64,000 nt of DNA from Blastopirellula retiformator (GTDB lineage Bacteria > Planctomycetota > Planctomycetia > Pirellulales > Pirellulaceae): positions 682,001-746,000 of the forward strand of contig NZ_SJPF01000003.1 in NCBI RefSeq assembly GCF_007859755.1, in the 5' to 3' direction. Numbering within the stretch: the stretch's first letter is position 1; every line of letters starts with the position of its first letter. Made by a program: the position numbers and the translations under genes. The notes under the pieces are model-generated. The model was not told where the DNA came from, did no database searches, and saw nothing but the letters and a program-made list of their open reading frames with translations. This document shows, piece by piece, positions 24,688-33,226 of the stretch.

Positions 24688-25293
24688 CCACAGCCCGCAC
24701 GTTTTTTGATCCCCCATCCCCGTAGGGTCCGCTGTGCGGACCAAGAACCTGCCACATCGGTCATTTGGCAAACAACCCCAACCGGACCGCCACGTTCCAA
24801 AATTTCCGAATTGCCAAACACCGCCCGCATCTTCATCAGCGCCATCGGGGCGATCTATTAGCGGCGCCGTTTGTCGGTTCGTATCCTGCGATGGACTGGA
24901 CCGATGGTTTGCATTTTTTTGCTGGCCGACGTCGATCGGGACTGGACCGCAGTGCACGTTTTTTTTGAGCCCCCATCCCCGTAGGGTCCGCTGTGCGGAC
25001 CAAGAGCCTGCCCCAACGCCCGTTTGGCAAACAACCCCAACCGGACCGCCACGTTCCAAAATTTCCGAATTGGCAAACAGCCCGCATCTTCATCAGCCCC
25101 ACCGGGGCGATCTAACCATGGCGCGGAATGTCGGTTCGCATTCTGCGATGGACTGGACCGATGGTTTGCATTTTTTTTTGCTCGCCGACGTCGATCGGAC
25201 CGGACCGCCGCGCACGTTTTTTTCGAGCCCCCATCCCCGTAGGGTCCGCTGTGCGGACCAAGAGCCTGCTGGCTCGGTCATTTGGCGCCCGTT
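24688..25293. repeat. Tandem array, 2.35 copies of a ~258-bp unit
   Basis: Copy 1 is 24688-24946 (259 bp), copy 2 is 24947-25204 (258 bp) and a partial copy 3 is 25205 to about 25293. Each full unit has a T6-T8 run, the palindromic GTAGGGTCCGCTGTGCGGACC, a block ACCGCCACGTTCCAAAATTT and a second T7-T9 run. The copies differ at scattered positions, so the array is not very recent. No convincing gene: open frames there shift between copies. It fills the gap between the IS element and the ATPase gene. Confidence 0.85.
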
Positions 25294-25295
25294 GC

Positions 25296-26576
25296 TCATG
25301 CTTGTTGAGCAGGTTCGTGGTCCGCACAGCGGACCCTACGACTGGACCGCTCCGTTTCATTTTTTTCGTTCTCCGGCGGCAACGTATATCGCTTGAGCGT
25401 TGAATGGGGGTCTTTCGGCATCTCGACGATCTTCCCGGCCGTCATCATCCGGTCCCAGGTCGGGCCGAACTTGCTGCCGCTCATGCCGCTGTTGCTGCGG
25501 ATGTTGTATTTGCAGAGGCCGTTTTCACCAGCATCGATTAGGACGCGGCGAAGTTGGGATTCCAGCTTTTCGAATTTCACGTCTTCTTTCTGCCGCTTCG
25601 CGGCGGCTTCGATTTCGGTCGCTTCGCGCAAGGAAACATTCCAGCGGCGGCCGCCCTGGTCGGAAAGACAACCTTCGTCGATATCAACGCCCCACTCGCC
25701 ACCTTGCCCGGCGTAGCCGCCGATCGACAGCCAGAGTTTGTGCTTTCCGCTACCCGACTCAAACGCTTCGCGGCGATTCACCAATAACCACTGCTGGGCG
25801 AAGTCGAGACTGCCCGCCAAGATCGACGCGTCCAGCTTGCCGGGCTTCATTTCTTTGCGAGTCTGCACGCAGAGAACCGGCGTGGCGCCAGCTTTCGAAA
25901 TGCATGCGACGAGCGCAGCAATACCTTCGGCCTGCTTGCGTTTGTTGGTGGAGCCAAGACGCAGCGGATCGATCACGACGACTTCGAGCTGAAACTTCTC
26001 GATCCACTCTCGCAAGCTCTCGAGGTGCTCCGGAGCTGCCGGCTCCTCGACCGCCATGAACCACTGCAGGTTGTCGAGCGACGGGTTTTCCTCGCGGGCA
26101 GCGCTCCACCGGACCGCCAAGTCGGTGAGTTGCGACTGCTTGTTGTCGGCGCCGACGAAACCGACGCGGAACACTTTCTCGGCGGCGAACTCTCCCAAAA
26201 ACTTGCCGCCGGTCGCGAGCGCCGCGCAGAGATCGACCGCCAGCGAACTCTTTAATGTCTTGCTCGGCCCAACGATCACGGCCGGTTCGTTCTTGGTGAG
26301 CAAATTCGGGAAGAGCCACTCCTGCGGCTTTTTCTCGGCGAGCATTTCGGCAGTCGAGAGCGTGCGATGCGTCTCTTTCGCCTCATCACCGCCGCCAACG
26401 TCGAGGCGAACGATACCTTGATCGGCGGTGAAAAAATCGACTCCCCTCCGTGCGTCAATCTCTTTTTGCACTTTCGCGATTTCGGCGGTGATCTGTTCGA
26501 CCTCTTGCTGCTCCCGGCGGTCTTTCCGCAGCTGACGCATCCGGGCTTGGAACTTTTGAATTCGGGCTCGGCGCAT
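25296..26576 (-). CDS. RepA-like AAA ATPase (hexameric helicase/replication-initiation type)
   Basis: P-loop ATPase of 426 residues. A charged coiled-coil N-terminus (1-45) is followed by a RecA/AAA-type core with Walker A GPSKTLKSSLA (103-113) and Walker B VVVIDP (199-204), then DASILAGSLDFAQQW, typical of plasmid RepA and phage RepA-like ATPases. A winged-helix-like segment lies near 350-400. The start at 26576 (MRRARIQKF) has AAGGGA upstream. The last ~15 residues (SRRVRCADHEPAQQA) are encoded by a dispersed repeat, so the original end was probably different. No partner replication or phage genes are nearby; function in this context is unknown. Confidence 0.75.
   Translation of the reverse strand: MRRARIQKFQARMRQLRKDRREQQEVEQITAEIAKVQKEIDARRGVDFFTADQGIVRLDVGGGDEAKETHRTLSTAEMLAEKKPQEWLFPNLLTKNEPAVIVGPSKTLKSSLAVDLCAALATGGKFLGEFAAEKVFRVGFVGADNKQSQLTDLAVRWSAAREENPSLDNLQWFMAVEEPAAPEHLESLREWIEKFQLEVVVIDPLRLGSTNKRKQAEGIAALVACISKAGATPVLCVQTRKEMKPGKLDASILAGSLDFAQQWLLVNRREAFESGSGKHKLWLSIGGYAGQGGEWGVDIDEGCLSDQGGRRWNVSLREATEIEAAAKRQKEDVKFEKLESQLRRVLIDAGENGLCKYNIRSNSGMSGSKFGPTWDRMMTAGKIVEMPKDPHSTLKRYTLPPENEKNETERSSRRVRCADHEPAQQA
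25313..25342. repeat. Inverted partial copy of the GGACC palindrome
   Basis: GGTCCGCACAGCGGACCCTA here is the reverse complement of the core at 24722, 24981 and 25239. It forms the last codons of the neighbouring ATPase gene. Confidence 0.75.
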
Positions 26577-26608
26577 GAGATTTCCCTTGGTTTGTGAAAA
26601 CAAAATCT

Positions 26609-26717
26609 GGGTGCCACTGGCCTTCAGCCAGTGTCTTCCGTGAATCCGTATCCAGTTCCGTACTTCGACCGCGTCACTTCGATCATGAAGAGCACTGGCT
26701 GACGGCCAGTGGCGCCC
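26609..26717. repeat. 109-bp hairpin-ended repeat, copy 1
   Basis: Ends are 25-base inverted repeats (26609-26633 and 26693-26717, a few mismatches) around a 59-base core. A second copy lies at 26937-27045 in the same orientation. No coding potential. It sits just upstream of the ATPase gene. The remaining gap between the two copies (26718-26936) shows no gene. Confidence 0.85.
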
Positions 26718-26936
26718 GGTGGGAAGTTGGTTCGCTCAGCGCGCAGGGAGGGCCATCAGCGACCTGCGTGCTTGGAAAATTCGCCTTGCCGCCATGCAGG
26801 GCGCGAAGAATTTTGGCGTTCCGGGCGATTGATCAGACGCCCGCAACGTTGAGGGGTGTAGTGTACGAAATACCAGGCAGTTTTGCAAGCCTTTTTTGAC
26901 GCTTCGTAGGCCCTGGGTAGGCTGGGTCGAGCCGCT

Positions 26937-27045
26937 GGGTGCCACTGGCCTTCAGCCAGTGTCTTCCGTGAATCGATATCCAGCTCCGTACTTCAACCGC
27001 GTCACTTCGATCATAAAGAGCACTGGCTGAAGGCCAGTGGCACCC
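26937..27045. repeat. 109-bp hairpin-ended repeat, copy 2
   Basis: Same length and orientation as copy 1. Its 25-base terminal repeats (26937-26961 and 27021-27045) are perfect complements, GGGTGCCACTGGCCTTCAGC at the outer end. The core differs from copy 1 at a few positions. A GGTCCGCACAGCGGACC palindrome follows at 27058-27074. The gap up to the btaB stop has nothing else. Confidence 0.85.
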
Positions 27046-27055
27046 GGTGGGAAGT

Positions 27056-27078
27056 TGGTCCGCACAGCGGACCCTACG
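27056..27078. repeat. Dispersed GGACC palindrome copy
   Basis: Contains GTCCGCACAGCGGACCCTAC, the same core as in the tandem array 2 kb upstream, in the inverted orientation. Short hairpin; could act as a transcript end for btaB on the - strand, but no T run follows. Confidence 0.65.
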
Positions 27079-27115
27079 CCGGAGGTGGTTTTGGCCGCTT
27101 TCTGCCCTAATTTGC

Positions 27116-27850
27116 TTACGCGGGTTTGCGGCCGACGAAGTAGTAGTACGGGGTGCGGACTAGTGGGAGGTAGGGGACTTTGGCGCGGCGTTCTTCGAGC
27201 TTGACCGTGTCGAACTGGCGCTGGAGATAGGGCAGGTGGTCGGCCGAGGGGTGGACGTTGTCGGAGCTGAACCAGACGGGCCAGAAGTTGCGATTGAACC
27301 AGCCGTGTTTGGTGCGGCCTTCGTGCGGGTACTTGCGGCTGACGTAGAAGTCGACGACGCCGATCAGGCCGCCCGGCTTCAGGATTCGCAGGGCGTTGTC
27401 GATCGCGGCGAACCAGTCGGGGATCATCGTCAGCGAGTAGGAGAAGGTGACGACGTCGGCTTGGCCTTCTTCCGGTGTGAACTTGGTGGCGTCGGCTTCG
27501 ACCGTCTTGGCGACTCCGTCCCAGCCGCGGGCTTTGATCCGCTCGTCGCAGACCTGCAACAGGCTGCCGGCGAGATCAACCACATAGACGCTCTTCATTG
27601 CCGGGATGGCGTCGCCGCGGTATTCCAGGTTTGATCCGGTTCCGCCACCCATATCGACCCAGACGCCATCCTTGGGCAGCTCGAGGGCGCCGTACATCTC
27701 TTCGCGACCTTGCAACAGGCGTTTGCGAAAGTCGTCGTACGCTTCGGCCTGGCCGCCGTAGAAGCTTTCGAGCCGTTCGGCGTGGCTGTCGCCGCGGACC
27801 GGTTTGACCGCCAGGTGATAGAGAACTTTGAGGTCGGAGGCGATGCCCAT
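27116..27850 (-). CDS. btaB: BtaB-like S-adenosylmethionine N-methyltransferase (betaine lipid DGTS synthesis)
   Basis: Proposed to add three methyl groups to the amino group of diacylglyceryl-homoserine, giving the phosphorus-free betaine lipid DGTS at the membrane. 244 residues with the SAM-binding motif [10 protein letters not shown] (65-73), VDADATKF-type acidic strand (VEADATKF) and [12 protein letters not shown], then [23 protein letters not shown], all typical of the family. Its partner btaA lies immediately upstream on the same strand, which is the main evidence for the lipid role. A palindromic repeat and a MITE-like element occupy the 277 bases between them. Confidence 0.82.
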   Translation of the reverse strand: MGIASDLKVLYHLAVKPVRGDSHAERLESFYGGQAEAYDDFRKRLLQGREEMYGALELPKDGVWVDMGGGTGSNLEYRGDAIPAMKSVYVVDLAGSLLQVCDERIKARGWDGVAKTVEADATKFTPEEGQADVVTFSYSLTMIPDWFAAIDNALRILKPGGLIGVVDFYVSRKYPHEGRTKHGWFNRNFWPVWFSSDNVHPSADHLPYLQRQFDTVKLEERRAKVPYLPLVRTPYYYFVGRKPA

Positions 27851-27880
27851 GGCGGCTCGGTCGAATCTACGTTGTTACTG

Positions 27881-27957
27881 GGTGGCACTGCTGGCTTGTC
27901 CAGCAGTGGGGACCTGGTACTCGCTTCGCACTGCTGGGCAAGCCAGCAGTAGCACAC
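27881..27957. repeat. ~75-bp double-hairpin repeat (CTGCTGG palindrome family), copy a
   Basis: CACTGCTGGCTTGTCCAGCAGTG-like hairpin followed after ~20 bases by its related inverted form (GCACTGCTGGGCAAGCCAGC). Five related full or half copies occur in other gaps of the window (34882, 49351, 53311, 54499, 58721). Confidence 0.8.
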
Positions 27958-27974
27958 GTTAGGCGGCCCAATAC

Positions 27975-28131
27975 TTAGCTGTCTGTTGAAAAATGCCCTC
28001 GTGGCATTTTTCGACCTCGCCAGGCTCAGAGCATAACTCTTCGCGGCTCGCAAAATAACGACTTACGTCGCTATTTTGGGATCGCATCCCCGCGATCCAG
28101 CAGCCCGTTGAGAAAATCAACGGACTGTTAG
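27975..28131 (-). mobile_element. 149-bp MITE-like element, copy A, between btaA and btaB
   Basis: A 149-bp unit (27979-28127) flanked by TTAG direct repeats at 27975-27978 and 28128-28131. Ends are imperfect 11-base inverted repeats (CTGYCYGTTGA type). The right-hand TTAG contains the btaA stop codon, so insertion happened at the stop without destroying it. Two more copies are at 31034 and 43978. No transposase inside; a short open frame shared by all copies is probably not a gene. Confidence 0.85.
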
Positions 28132-29324
28132 GCGGCCAGGTCGGCGATGCGGAAGGCGCCGTAGGTGTGGACGCGATCTTTCGGGTGCAGCTGGTCGGCG
28201 ACTTCGTCGTTGTACTGCAGCATCTCGCCAACTTGCCGTTTTTGGCCATCGACGACGACCGGCACTTCGTTGACGAATTGGGTATCCATGCCGCCGCTGC
28301 GCCACAGGACCCGGGCGCCATGTTCCCGGGAGGTATCCAGGATCGCCTGCCATTCGGAGACGAGGTACGGATAGAGCGAACCGGTGAGCCAGTCCATGTG
28401 ATCGAGCAACACCAGGCGATGAATCGGCGTGCCGTCATGCTTGCGGAGGAAGTGCTCGACCGAATCGGTGTGCGTGCTGACGCGATGGATGACGTCGTCT
28501 TTGAGCCGCTGGAAGTTCTCAGGCTTCAGGTACTCGGGGCAGCAGGATTGCGTGTATTCGCCGGTGACGTAGACCCGCCAGAAGTAGTTGTCGTGGATCG
28601 GCAGTTCGGCGAAGACTGCCCGCATGTTCTCTTGGACGAAATCGACGATCCCGTTTTCGTAGTGCTGTTCGAGATATTCACGCTGAGCGCGGGGCACACC
28701 GACCAGCGACCAGGTGGTGTCGCGGCTCATGGCGAACTTCAGCGACTTGGTCCAGAGGCGGGTGTGGATTTGTTCGTACAGTTCCTTTTGTTCGTCGATC
28801 GACTTGGCGTCGAGCAGCTCAAGGACCAGCGGGCGGAGACGCAGCACCCGGTCGACGTAGATGTTCATCGCGCGAGCGAACGAGCCGCTGGTGCCGCGGA
28901 AGTAGAAGCTGCGGTTCTTGCGGGGGCGGAAGTAGCGGATCTTGCGATTCCAGTACGACTGCGACCATTCGGGCAGCGCCTGCCGCAGCTTATGTTCGTA
29001 GACCTGCCGGAAATTGGTCAGGCGGCCGGTGCCGAACATGGCGAAGAAGTCTTCGTACTCCAGTTCGCGAATCGCCGCCTTTTTGAGGTCGAGCAGGGCG
29101 TTTTGACGCGGGTTCATGTCGACCGCGTAAACGTGATTGGCGCCTGCCAGAGCGTAATCGAGCGCGTTGCAGCCAGCCGACGTGATGACCATCACGTTGT
29201 GGTGCGGCTCGAGATCGAGGGCCACGCGATCGAGTCGCGGGTCTTCCCAGCAGGTGTTGTAAACGAGGTTATTTTGATGGACCAGGTTGAAAACGCGTCC
29301 CCGGACCCAGTTCAAGAGCGCCAT
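28128..29324 (-). CDS. btaA: BtaA-like S-adenosylmethionine:diacylglycerol 3-amino-3-carboxypropyltransferase
   Basis: Transfers the aminocarboxypropyl group of SAM to diacylglycerol, the first step to betaine lipid DGTS. 398 residues (DUF3419 family): [12 protein letters not shown] (22-32), the SAM-binding [13 protein letters not shown] (47-59) and YAVDMNPRQ (66-74), then a long helical middle and [10 protein letters not shown] near 325. ATG start at the first family residue. In other bacteria the pathway is induced by phosphate limitation; no Pho box is obvious here. The stop codon lies in the target duplication of the MITE-like element. Confidence 0.88.
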   Translation of the reverse strand: MALLNWVRGRVFNLVHQNNLVYNTCWEDPRLDRVALDLEPHHNVMVITSAGCNALDYALAGANHVYAVDMNPRQNALLDLKKAAIRELEYEDFFAMFGTGRLTNFRQVYEHKLRQALPEWSQSYWNRKIRYFRPRKNRSFYFRGTSGSFARAMNIYVDRVLRLRPLVLELLDAKSIDEQKELYEQIHTRLWTKSLKFAMSRDTTWSLVGVPRAQREYLEQHYENGIVDFVQENMRAVFAELPIHDNYFWRVYVTGEYTQSCCPEYLKPENFQRLKDDVIHRVSTHTDSVEHFLRKHDGTPIHRLVLLDHMDWLTGSLYPYLVSEWQAILDTSREHGARVLWRSGGMDTQFVNEVPVVVDGQKRQVGEMLQYNDEVADQLHPKDRVHTYGAFRIADLAA

Positions 29325-29506
29325 GTTTTATTCCGTGCGAGATGCCGCCCAATCCGCCGATGGCAACTGCCGCGTGTACGACAGCCGTTCCCTTTAGGAG
29401 GGGAATGGCGCTGGAAAACGAAGCCTCATTCTACCGAACAAAGGAGGGCCGCAACAAGTCGCGAGACGCCGTAAACCACCCAGAATTCCTGCCTGTTACG
29501 TAAGAT

Positions 29507-29860
29507 TTACGTGGGGTTTTCCGCGATGGAAGGGCTAGGCAAAAGGAAAGTCGTGACGATTGATCGCGAGAGTCGATCACGGCGGGCGTTTTCGATGAAG
29601 TTTGCGTGAAAGCCGAGTTGGGCGGTTGCCCTTTTAGCGGTTCTGCAATCCTCAATCAGCTGGGTCGACGTCTGCGCCATCATCAGGTTTGCGTAAAAGA
29701 CGAATCCCACGATTACGCAGCCGAGTAGGCAGCAGCAGAGGCCGAGGATTTTGGCGCCGATCCCTTTCAGCTGCAGGCCGGGGGCGAGCGGTAGTCCCGC
29801 TTTGGTGAACGCGCGGAAGCCGATCGAGAAGAAGAGAACGCCGAGCAAGATTGCGAGCAT
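29507..29860 (-). CDS. Small membrane protein, function unknown
   Basis: 117 residues from ATG 29860. Two membrane segments, MLAILLGVLFFSIGFRAF (1-18) and GIGAKILGLCCCLLGCVIV (about 34-52), then a soluble tail with TQLIEDCRTAKRATAQ. It resembles the frameshifted reading frame immediately upstream (29895-30097): both have ML-I-L-G ... KGF/RAFTKAGLPL ... AK-IG-CCLLG. No known family recognised. Ribosome site is weak. The longer open frame to 29983 overlaps the neighbouring pseudogene and is not preferred. Confidence 0.55.
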   Translation of the reverse strand: MLAILLGVLFFSIGFRAFTKAGLPLAPGLQLKGIGAKILGLCCCLLGCVIVGFVFYANLMMAQTSTQLIEDCRTAKRATAQLGFHANFIENARRDRLSRSIVTTFLLPSPSIAENPT

Positions 29861-29894
29861 GGGCCTGATCGTCTGGGTGAAAGTAAAGGGTGGA

Positions 29895-30097
29895 TTAGCG
29901 TTGGCTCCCGAAAGCGAAAAAGAGGAAGCCGAACGTCGCTTCCACGACGAAAAGCACCCCCAGCAGGCAGCAAATGACCCCAATTACCTTGGCGGTCACG
30001 CCGGTGATGTTTTCTCTCGCGTCAGCGGAAGACCTGATTGCGTGAAGCCTTTCAGGCCCAACAAAAAGGTGGCGATTCCGACGATGATTCCGAGCAT
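29895..30097 (-). pseudogene. Frameshifted paralogue of the small membrane protein
   Basis: Starting at ATG 30097 (AGGAA upstream) the frame reads MLGIIVGIATFLLGLKGFTQ, then LPLTREKTSPA and a stop. One frame over it continues ITGVTAKVIGVICCLLGV and on to FAFGSQR, matching the second half of the paralogue at 29507-29860. One base change in a GAGAGAAAACA run at about 30010-30020 would restore a ~67-residue protein. A sequencing error in the run cannot be excluded. Confidence 0.55.
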
Positions 30098-30326
30098 GGG
30101 CGTTCCTGAGGAGTATAGCAGCGATATCGAGCCCCCAGCTTAACAAACCCCCTCGCCGGAAGGGAGCGTTTTCTGGGGGCGTCGAATCGGAATAATGCTA
30201 GCAATTGTTTCGTTTCACCCAAACGTGTAGGTTTTCCCCCAGATGGTCGATAGGCTGACTAGGCCGCTTTCTGATGTTGCTGGGGTAGAGTTGCAAATAG
30301 AGAGCGGCCCTTGGGGAGGATTGTGG

Positions 30327-30785
30327 ATGGCGACCATCAAGACGACGACCAAACGGCGACTGAGGATTCACGCGGCTGCTCCGCTCTCGACGCCGCCGCG
30401 GCCGCCGGAAAAGGTGCATGGACTGCGGCGCGTAATCTTTGTGGCGTCGGCGGTGTTGTTTCTGACTTTGGGCGTGTTGGGGGCGATCTTGCCGGTGTTG
30501 CCGTGTACTCCGTTTCTGTTGTTGGCAAGCTACTTCGCGGCCCGCAGTTCTCCCTGGCTGAACGAGCGAATCTTACGCAACCGCCTGGTCGGGCCGATCT
30601 TGCGCGACTGGAACGAGCACCGGGGCGTCCGCCGCCATGTGAAGATCAAGGCGATGCTGCTGGTCGGCATCTGCGTTACCGCCACGCTGGCGATCACCCA
30701 ACCGCAGCCGCTGGTGATGGTGATGATCGCCGGGGTGTCGACGATCGGCATTGTCGTGGTGGCGAAGTTGCCGGAAGTGAAGTGA
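30327..30785 (+). CDS. DUF454 (YbaN-type) inner membrane protein
   Basis: 152 residues from ATG 30327, with GGAGGA six bases upstream; an in-frame ATG at 30243 would give a longer form without good support. Family text: FLTLGVLGAILPVLPCTPFLLLASYFAARSSPWLN then LRNRLVGPILRDWNEHRGV, followed by two further hydrophobic segments. A Pro-rich basic N-terminus of ~30 residues precedes the first segment. Function of the family is not established. Lone + strand gene in a - strand neighbourhood. Confidence 0.8.
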   Translation: MATIKTTTKRRLRIHAAAPLSTPPRPPEKVHGLRRVIFVASAVLFLTLGVLGAILPVLPCTPFLLLASYFAARSSPWLNERILRNRLVGPILRDWNEHRGVRRHVKIKAMLLVGICVTATLAITQPQPLVMVMIAGVSTIGIVVVAKLPEVK

Positions 30786-30817
30786 AGGGGTAGAGAAGAG
30801 GGGCACGCCGGGATCAT

Positions 30818-31009
30818 GGTTAGCCGCGAAAGCTCTGCTTTCGGGGGCGACAGCGTCGCCAGGAAGCATCTGCCCGCGGTGAGAAGATTGGCGGCGGTTG
30901 GGTACTTCGTTGGCGCGGCGCAAGAAAAACGGCCGGAGTTATTCCAGCCGCGGGGTGATGCTTCCTGCCGACTTCGTCGGCCCAGATAGCGGAGCAATCT
31001 GGGCTAACC
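30818..31009. repeat. Large imperfect palindrome, ~192 bp
   Basis: Outer arms GGTTAGCC (30818-30825) and GGCTAACC (31002-31009), inner arms GGAAGCATC (30862-30870) and GATGCTTCC (30957-30965), with GC-rich hairpins between. It lies in the 410-base gap after the DUF454 gene, which otherwise holds only the next repeat. Possibly another non-autonomous element or a bidirectional transcription barrier; unknown. Confidence 0.5.
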
Positions 31010-31033
31010 CCCTTTGTCGTTGAAGCTGTTTCT

Positions 31034-31190
31034 CTAGCTGCCTGTTGAAAAATGCCCTCGTGGCATTTTCCAACCTCGCCAGGCTCAGAGCATCGCTCTT
31101 CGCGGCTTGCAAAATAACGACTTACGTCGCTATTTTGGGATCGCATCCCTGCGATCCAGCAGCCCGTTGAGAAAATCAACGGACTGCTAG
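31034..31190 (-). mobile_element. 149-bp MITE-like element, copy B, downstream of cysNC
   Basis: Unit 31038-31186 with CTAG duplicated at 31034-31037 and 31187-31190. Same orientation as copy A and differing at only a handful of positions. It lies 5 bases beyond the cysNC stop, so it probably forms the 3' end of that transcript. Confidence 0.85.
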
Positions 31191-31195
31191 CCGTC

Positions 31196-33124
31196 TTAGA
31201 TGATCTTGCGATCTTTCAGTAGGGCGATGATCTGGTCGACCGATTCGGTGACTTCCAGCTGGTCGGTTGGCAGGACCAGGTCGGGATTGGCGGGAGCTTC
31301 GAACTCGTAGCTGACGCCGGGGAAGTTGGCGATTTCGCCGGAGTCCGCTTTCTCGTAGAGCCCGCCGTCGTCGCGTTGGCGGCAGACTTCGATCGGGGCG
31401 GTCAGGTGAACGACCAGGAATTGTTCGGCGCCAACCACTTCGGCCGCTTTCTGGCGAACGTCTTCGTTCGGAGCGGTGAAGGCGCAGATGCAGATCAAAC
31501 CGGCGCTATTCATCAGGCTGGCGATTTCGCTGCCGCGGCGGAGGTTTTCGGAACGTTCTTCGGCGGTGAAGCCGAGGTCTTTGCTGACGCCGCTGCGGAG
31601 GTTCTGCCCATCGAGCACAACGCAGGCGCGGCCTTCGTCAAACAGGCGGCGCTCCAAGGCGTAGGCGATCGTCGTCTTGCCGGCGCCGGTCAGACCGGTC
31701 AGCAGCAAGGTGGTCGGCTTTTGGCCGAAGCGGGCCTCACGCTGCTTCGAAGTGACGCTCTGGATGCCTTCGCCGGTCGGCGACAGCGAAGGCTCGTCAT
31801 CCCAATGGGCGACCTTCTTCTCTTGGCGATCGATGATCATGCCGGCGGCGACGGTGCGGTTGGTGATCCGGTCGATCACGATGAAGGCGCCGGTAGTCCG
31901 GTTTTTCGGGTACGGATCAAACGCGATCGGGCGGTTTAGGCGAACTTCGCAGCGGCCGATTTCGTTCAATCGCAAGGTTGGGGCGTCTTGGCGATGCAGC
32001 GTGTTGACGTCGATCTGGTACCGCAGCGTCGAAATCGTGCCAGGCGTGGTGATCGCGGTATGCTTGACCAGGTATTCTTTGCCGGGAACCATCGGATCGT
32101 CATCCATCCAGACGACCATCGCATCAAAGCGGTCGTCGACCAGCGGCTGATTGCCGGGGCGAACCAGCATGTTGCCGCGGCTGACGTCGATTTCGTCTTC
32201 CAGCGTGATCGTGACCGACAGCGGCGGGCAAGCTTCTTCGATTTCGCCATCCATCGTGACGATCGACTTGACGCGGCTCGTCTTTTTCGACGGCAGCGAC
32301 ATTACTTCTTCGCCGGGGCGAATGGCGCCGGAGGCGACCGTGCCGCAGAAGCCGCGGAAGTCCAAGTGAGGGCGATTGACCAACTGCACCGGAAAGCGGA
32401 AGTCCTGCAGGTTGCGGTCCGAGCCGATGTAGACGTTCTCTAAGAGGTGCATCAGCGTGCTCCCCTCGTACCACGGCATCTTTTCGCTGGGAGCGACGAG
32501 GTTGTCTCCCATCAAGGCCGACAGCGGAATGAAGTGGACGTCGTCGGCCGCCATCTTCGCGGCGAACTCGACATAGTCCGACTTGATCTGCTCGAACACT
32601 TCCTGGCTGTAGTCGACCAGGTCCATCTTGTTGATCGCGACGACGATGTGCTTGATGCCGAGCAGCGACGTGATGAAGCTGTGCCGTTTGGTTTGCGTCA
32701 TCACGCCATGGCGGGCGTCGATCAAGATGATCGCCAGGTCGGCGGTCGAAGCGCCGGTCGCCATGTTGCGGGTGTATTGTTCGTGACCGGGGGTGTCGGC
32801 GATGATGAACTTACGCTTGGCGGTCGAGAAATACCGATACGCAACGTCGATCGTGATCCCTTGTTCGCGCTCTTCTTTGAGCCCGTCCATCAAAAGGGCC
32901 GGGTCCAACTCGCCGCTAACCGTGCCATGGACGACCGAGTCGCGTTCGATGGCGGCCAGCTGATCTTCGTAGGTCGCTTTGGCCTCGATCAGCAGTTTGC
33001 CGATCAGGGTGCTTTTGCCGTCGTCGACGCTGCCGCACGTGATGAAGCGGAGCAATTCTTTCCGCTCGTGCTGGGCGAGATAGGCGTTGATGTCGGTGGC
33101 GATCAGATCGGATTGGTGCGACAT
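31196..33124 (-). CDS. cysNC: Bifunctional sulfate adenylyltransferase large subunit / adenylylsulfate kinase
   Basis: Sulfate activation: the N-terminal GTPase half (CysN) drives APS synthesis with CysD and the C-terminal half (CysC) phosphorylates APS to PAPS. 642 residues. Cys[10 protein letters not shown] (31-39), [12 protein letters not shown] and [10 protein letters not shown]. CysC: P-loop GLTGAGKTT (477-485; Ala and Thr replace the more common Ser residues), then [18 protein letters not shown] and the [16 protein letters not shown] lid region. The fusion is known in several phyla. Follows cysD by 102 bases on the same strand. Confidence 0.95.
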   Translation of the reverse strand: MSHQSDLIATDINAYLAQHERKELLRFITCGSVDDGKSTLIGKLLIEAKATYEDQLAAIERDSVVHGTVSGELDPALLMDGLKEEREQGITIDVAYRYFSTAKRKFIIADTPGHEQYTRNMATGASTADLAIILIDARHGVMTQTKRHSFITSLLGIKHIVVAINKMDLVDYSQEVFEQIKSDYVEFAAKMAADDVHFIPLSALMGDNLVAPSEKMPWYEGSTLMHLLENVYIGSDRNLQDFRFPVQLVNRPHLDFRGFCGTVASGAIRPGEEVMSLPSKKTSRVKSIVTMDGEIEEACPPLSVTITLEDEIDVSRGNMLVRPGNQPLVDDRFDAMVVWMDDDPMVPGKEYLVKHTAITTPGTISTLRYQIDVNTLHRQDAPTLRLNEIGRCEVRLNRPIAFDPYPKNRTTGAFIVIDRITNRTVAAGMIIDRQEKKVAHWDDEPSLSPTGEGIQSVTSKQREARFGQKPTTLLLTGLTGAGKTTIAYALERRLFDEGRACVVLDGQNLRSGVSKDLGFTAEERSENLRRGSEIASLMNSAGLICICAFTAPNEDVRQKAAEVVGAEQFLVVHLTAPIEVCRQRDDGGLYEKADSGEIANFPGVSYEFEAPANPDLVLPTDQLEVTESVDQIIALLKDRKII

Positions 33125-33226
33125 GGGTATTTGCGTTGGGCTAGTCGTCGAACCCCGAGTTTTCTCGGGAAAATCAAGCGTTTTGCAGGGAGAATCGCGG
33201 TTTGGCGCGGCAAGCGCCGAGCCGCG

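Noticed and set aside
24688-25293. CRISPR array
   Set aside because: Units are ~258 bp with no short repeat/unique spacer alternation, and no cas genes are present.
24734-25396. Long + strand open frames through the tandem array
   Set aside because: Text repeats because the DNA repeats, the frame is not kept between copies, and there is no start signal or family similarity.
27959-28438. Short open frames shared by the three MITE copies (IFSTGCWIAGMRSQNSDVSR type)
   Set aside because: Similarity reflects DNA identity. The frames have no ribosome site, run out of the element at different stops, and differences between copies do not favour synonymous positions.
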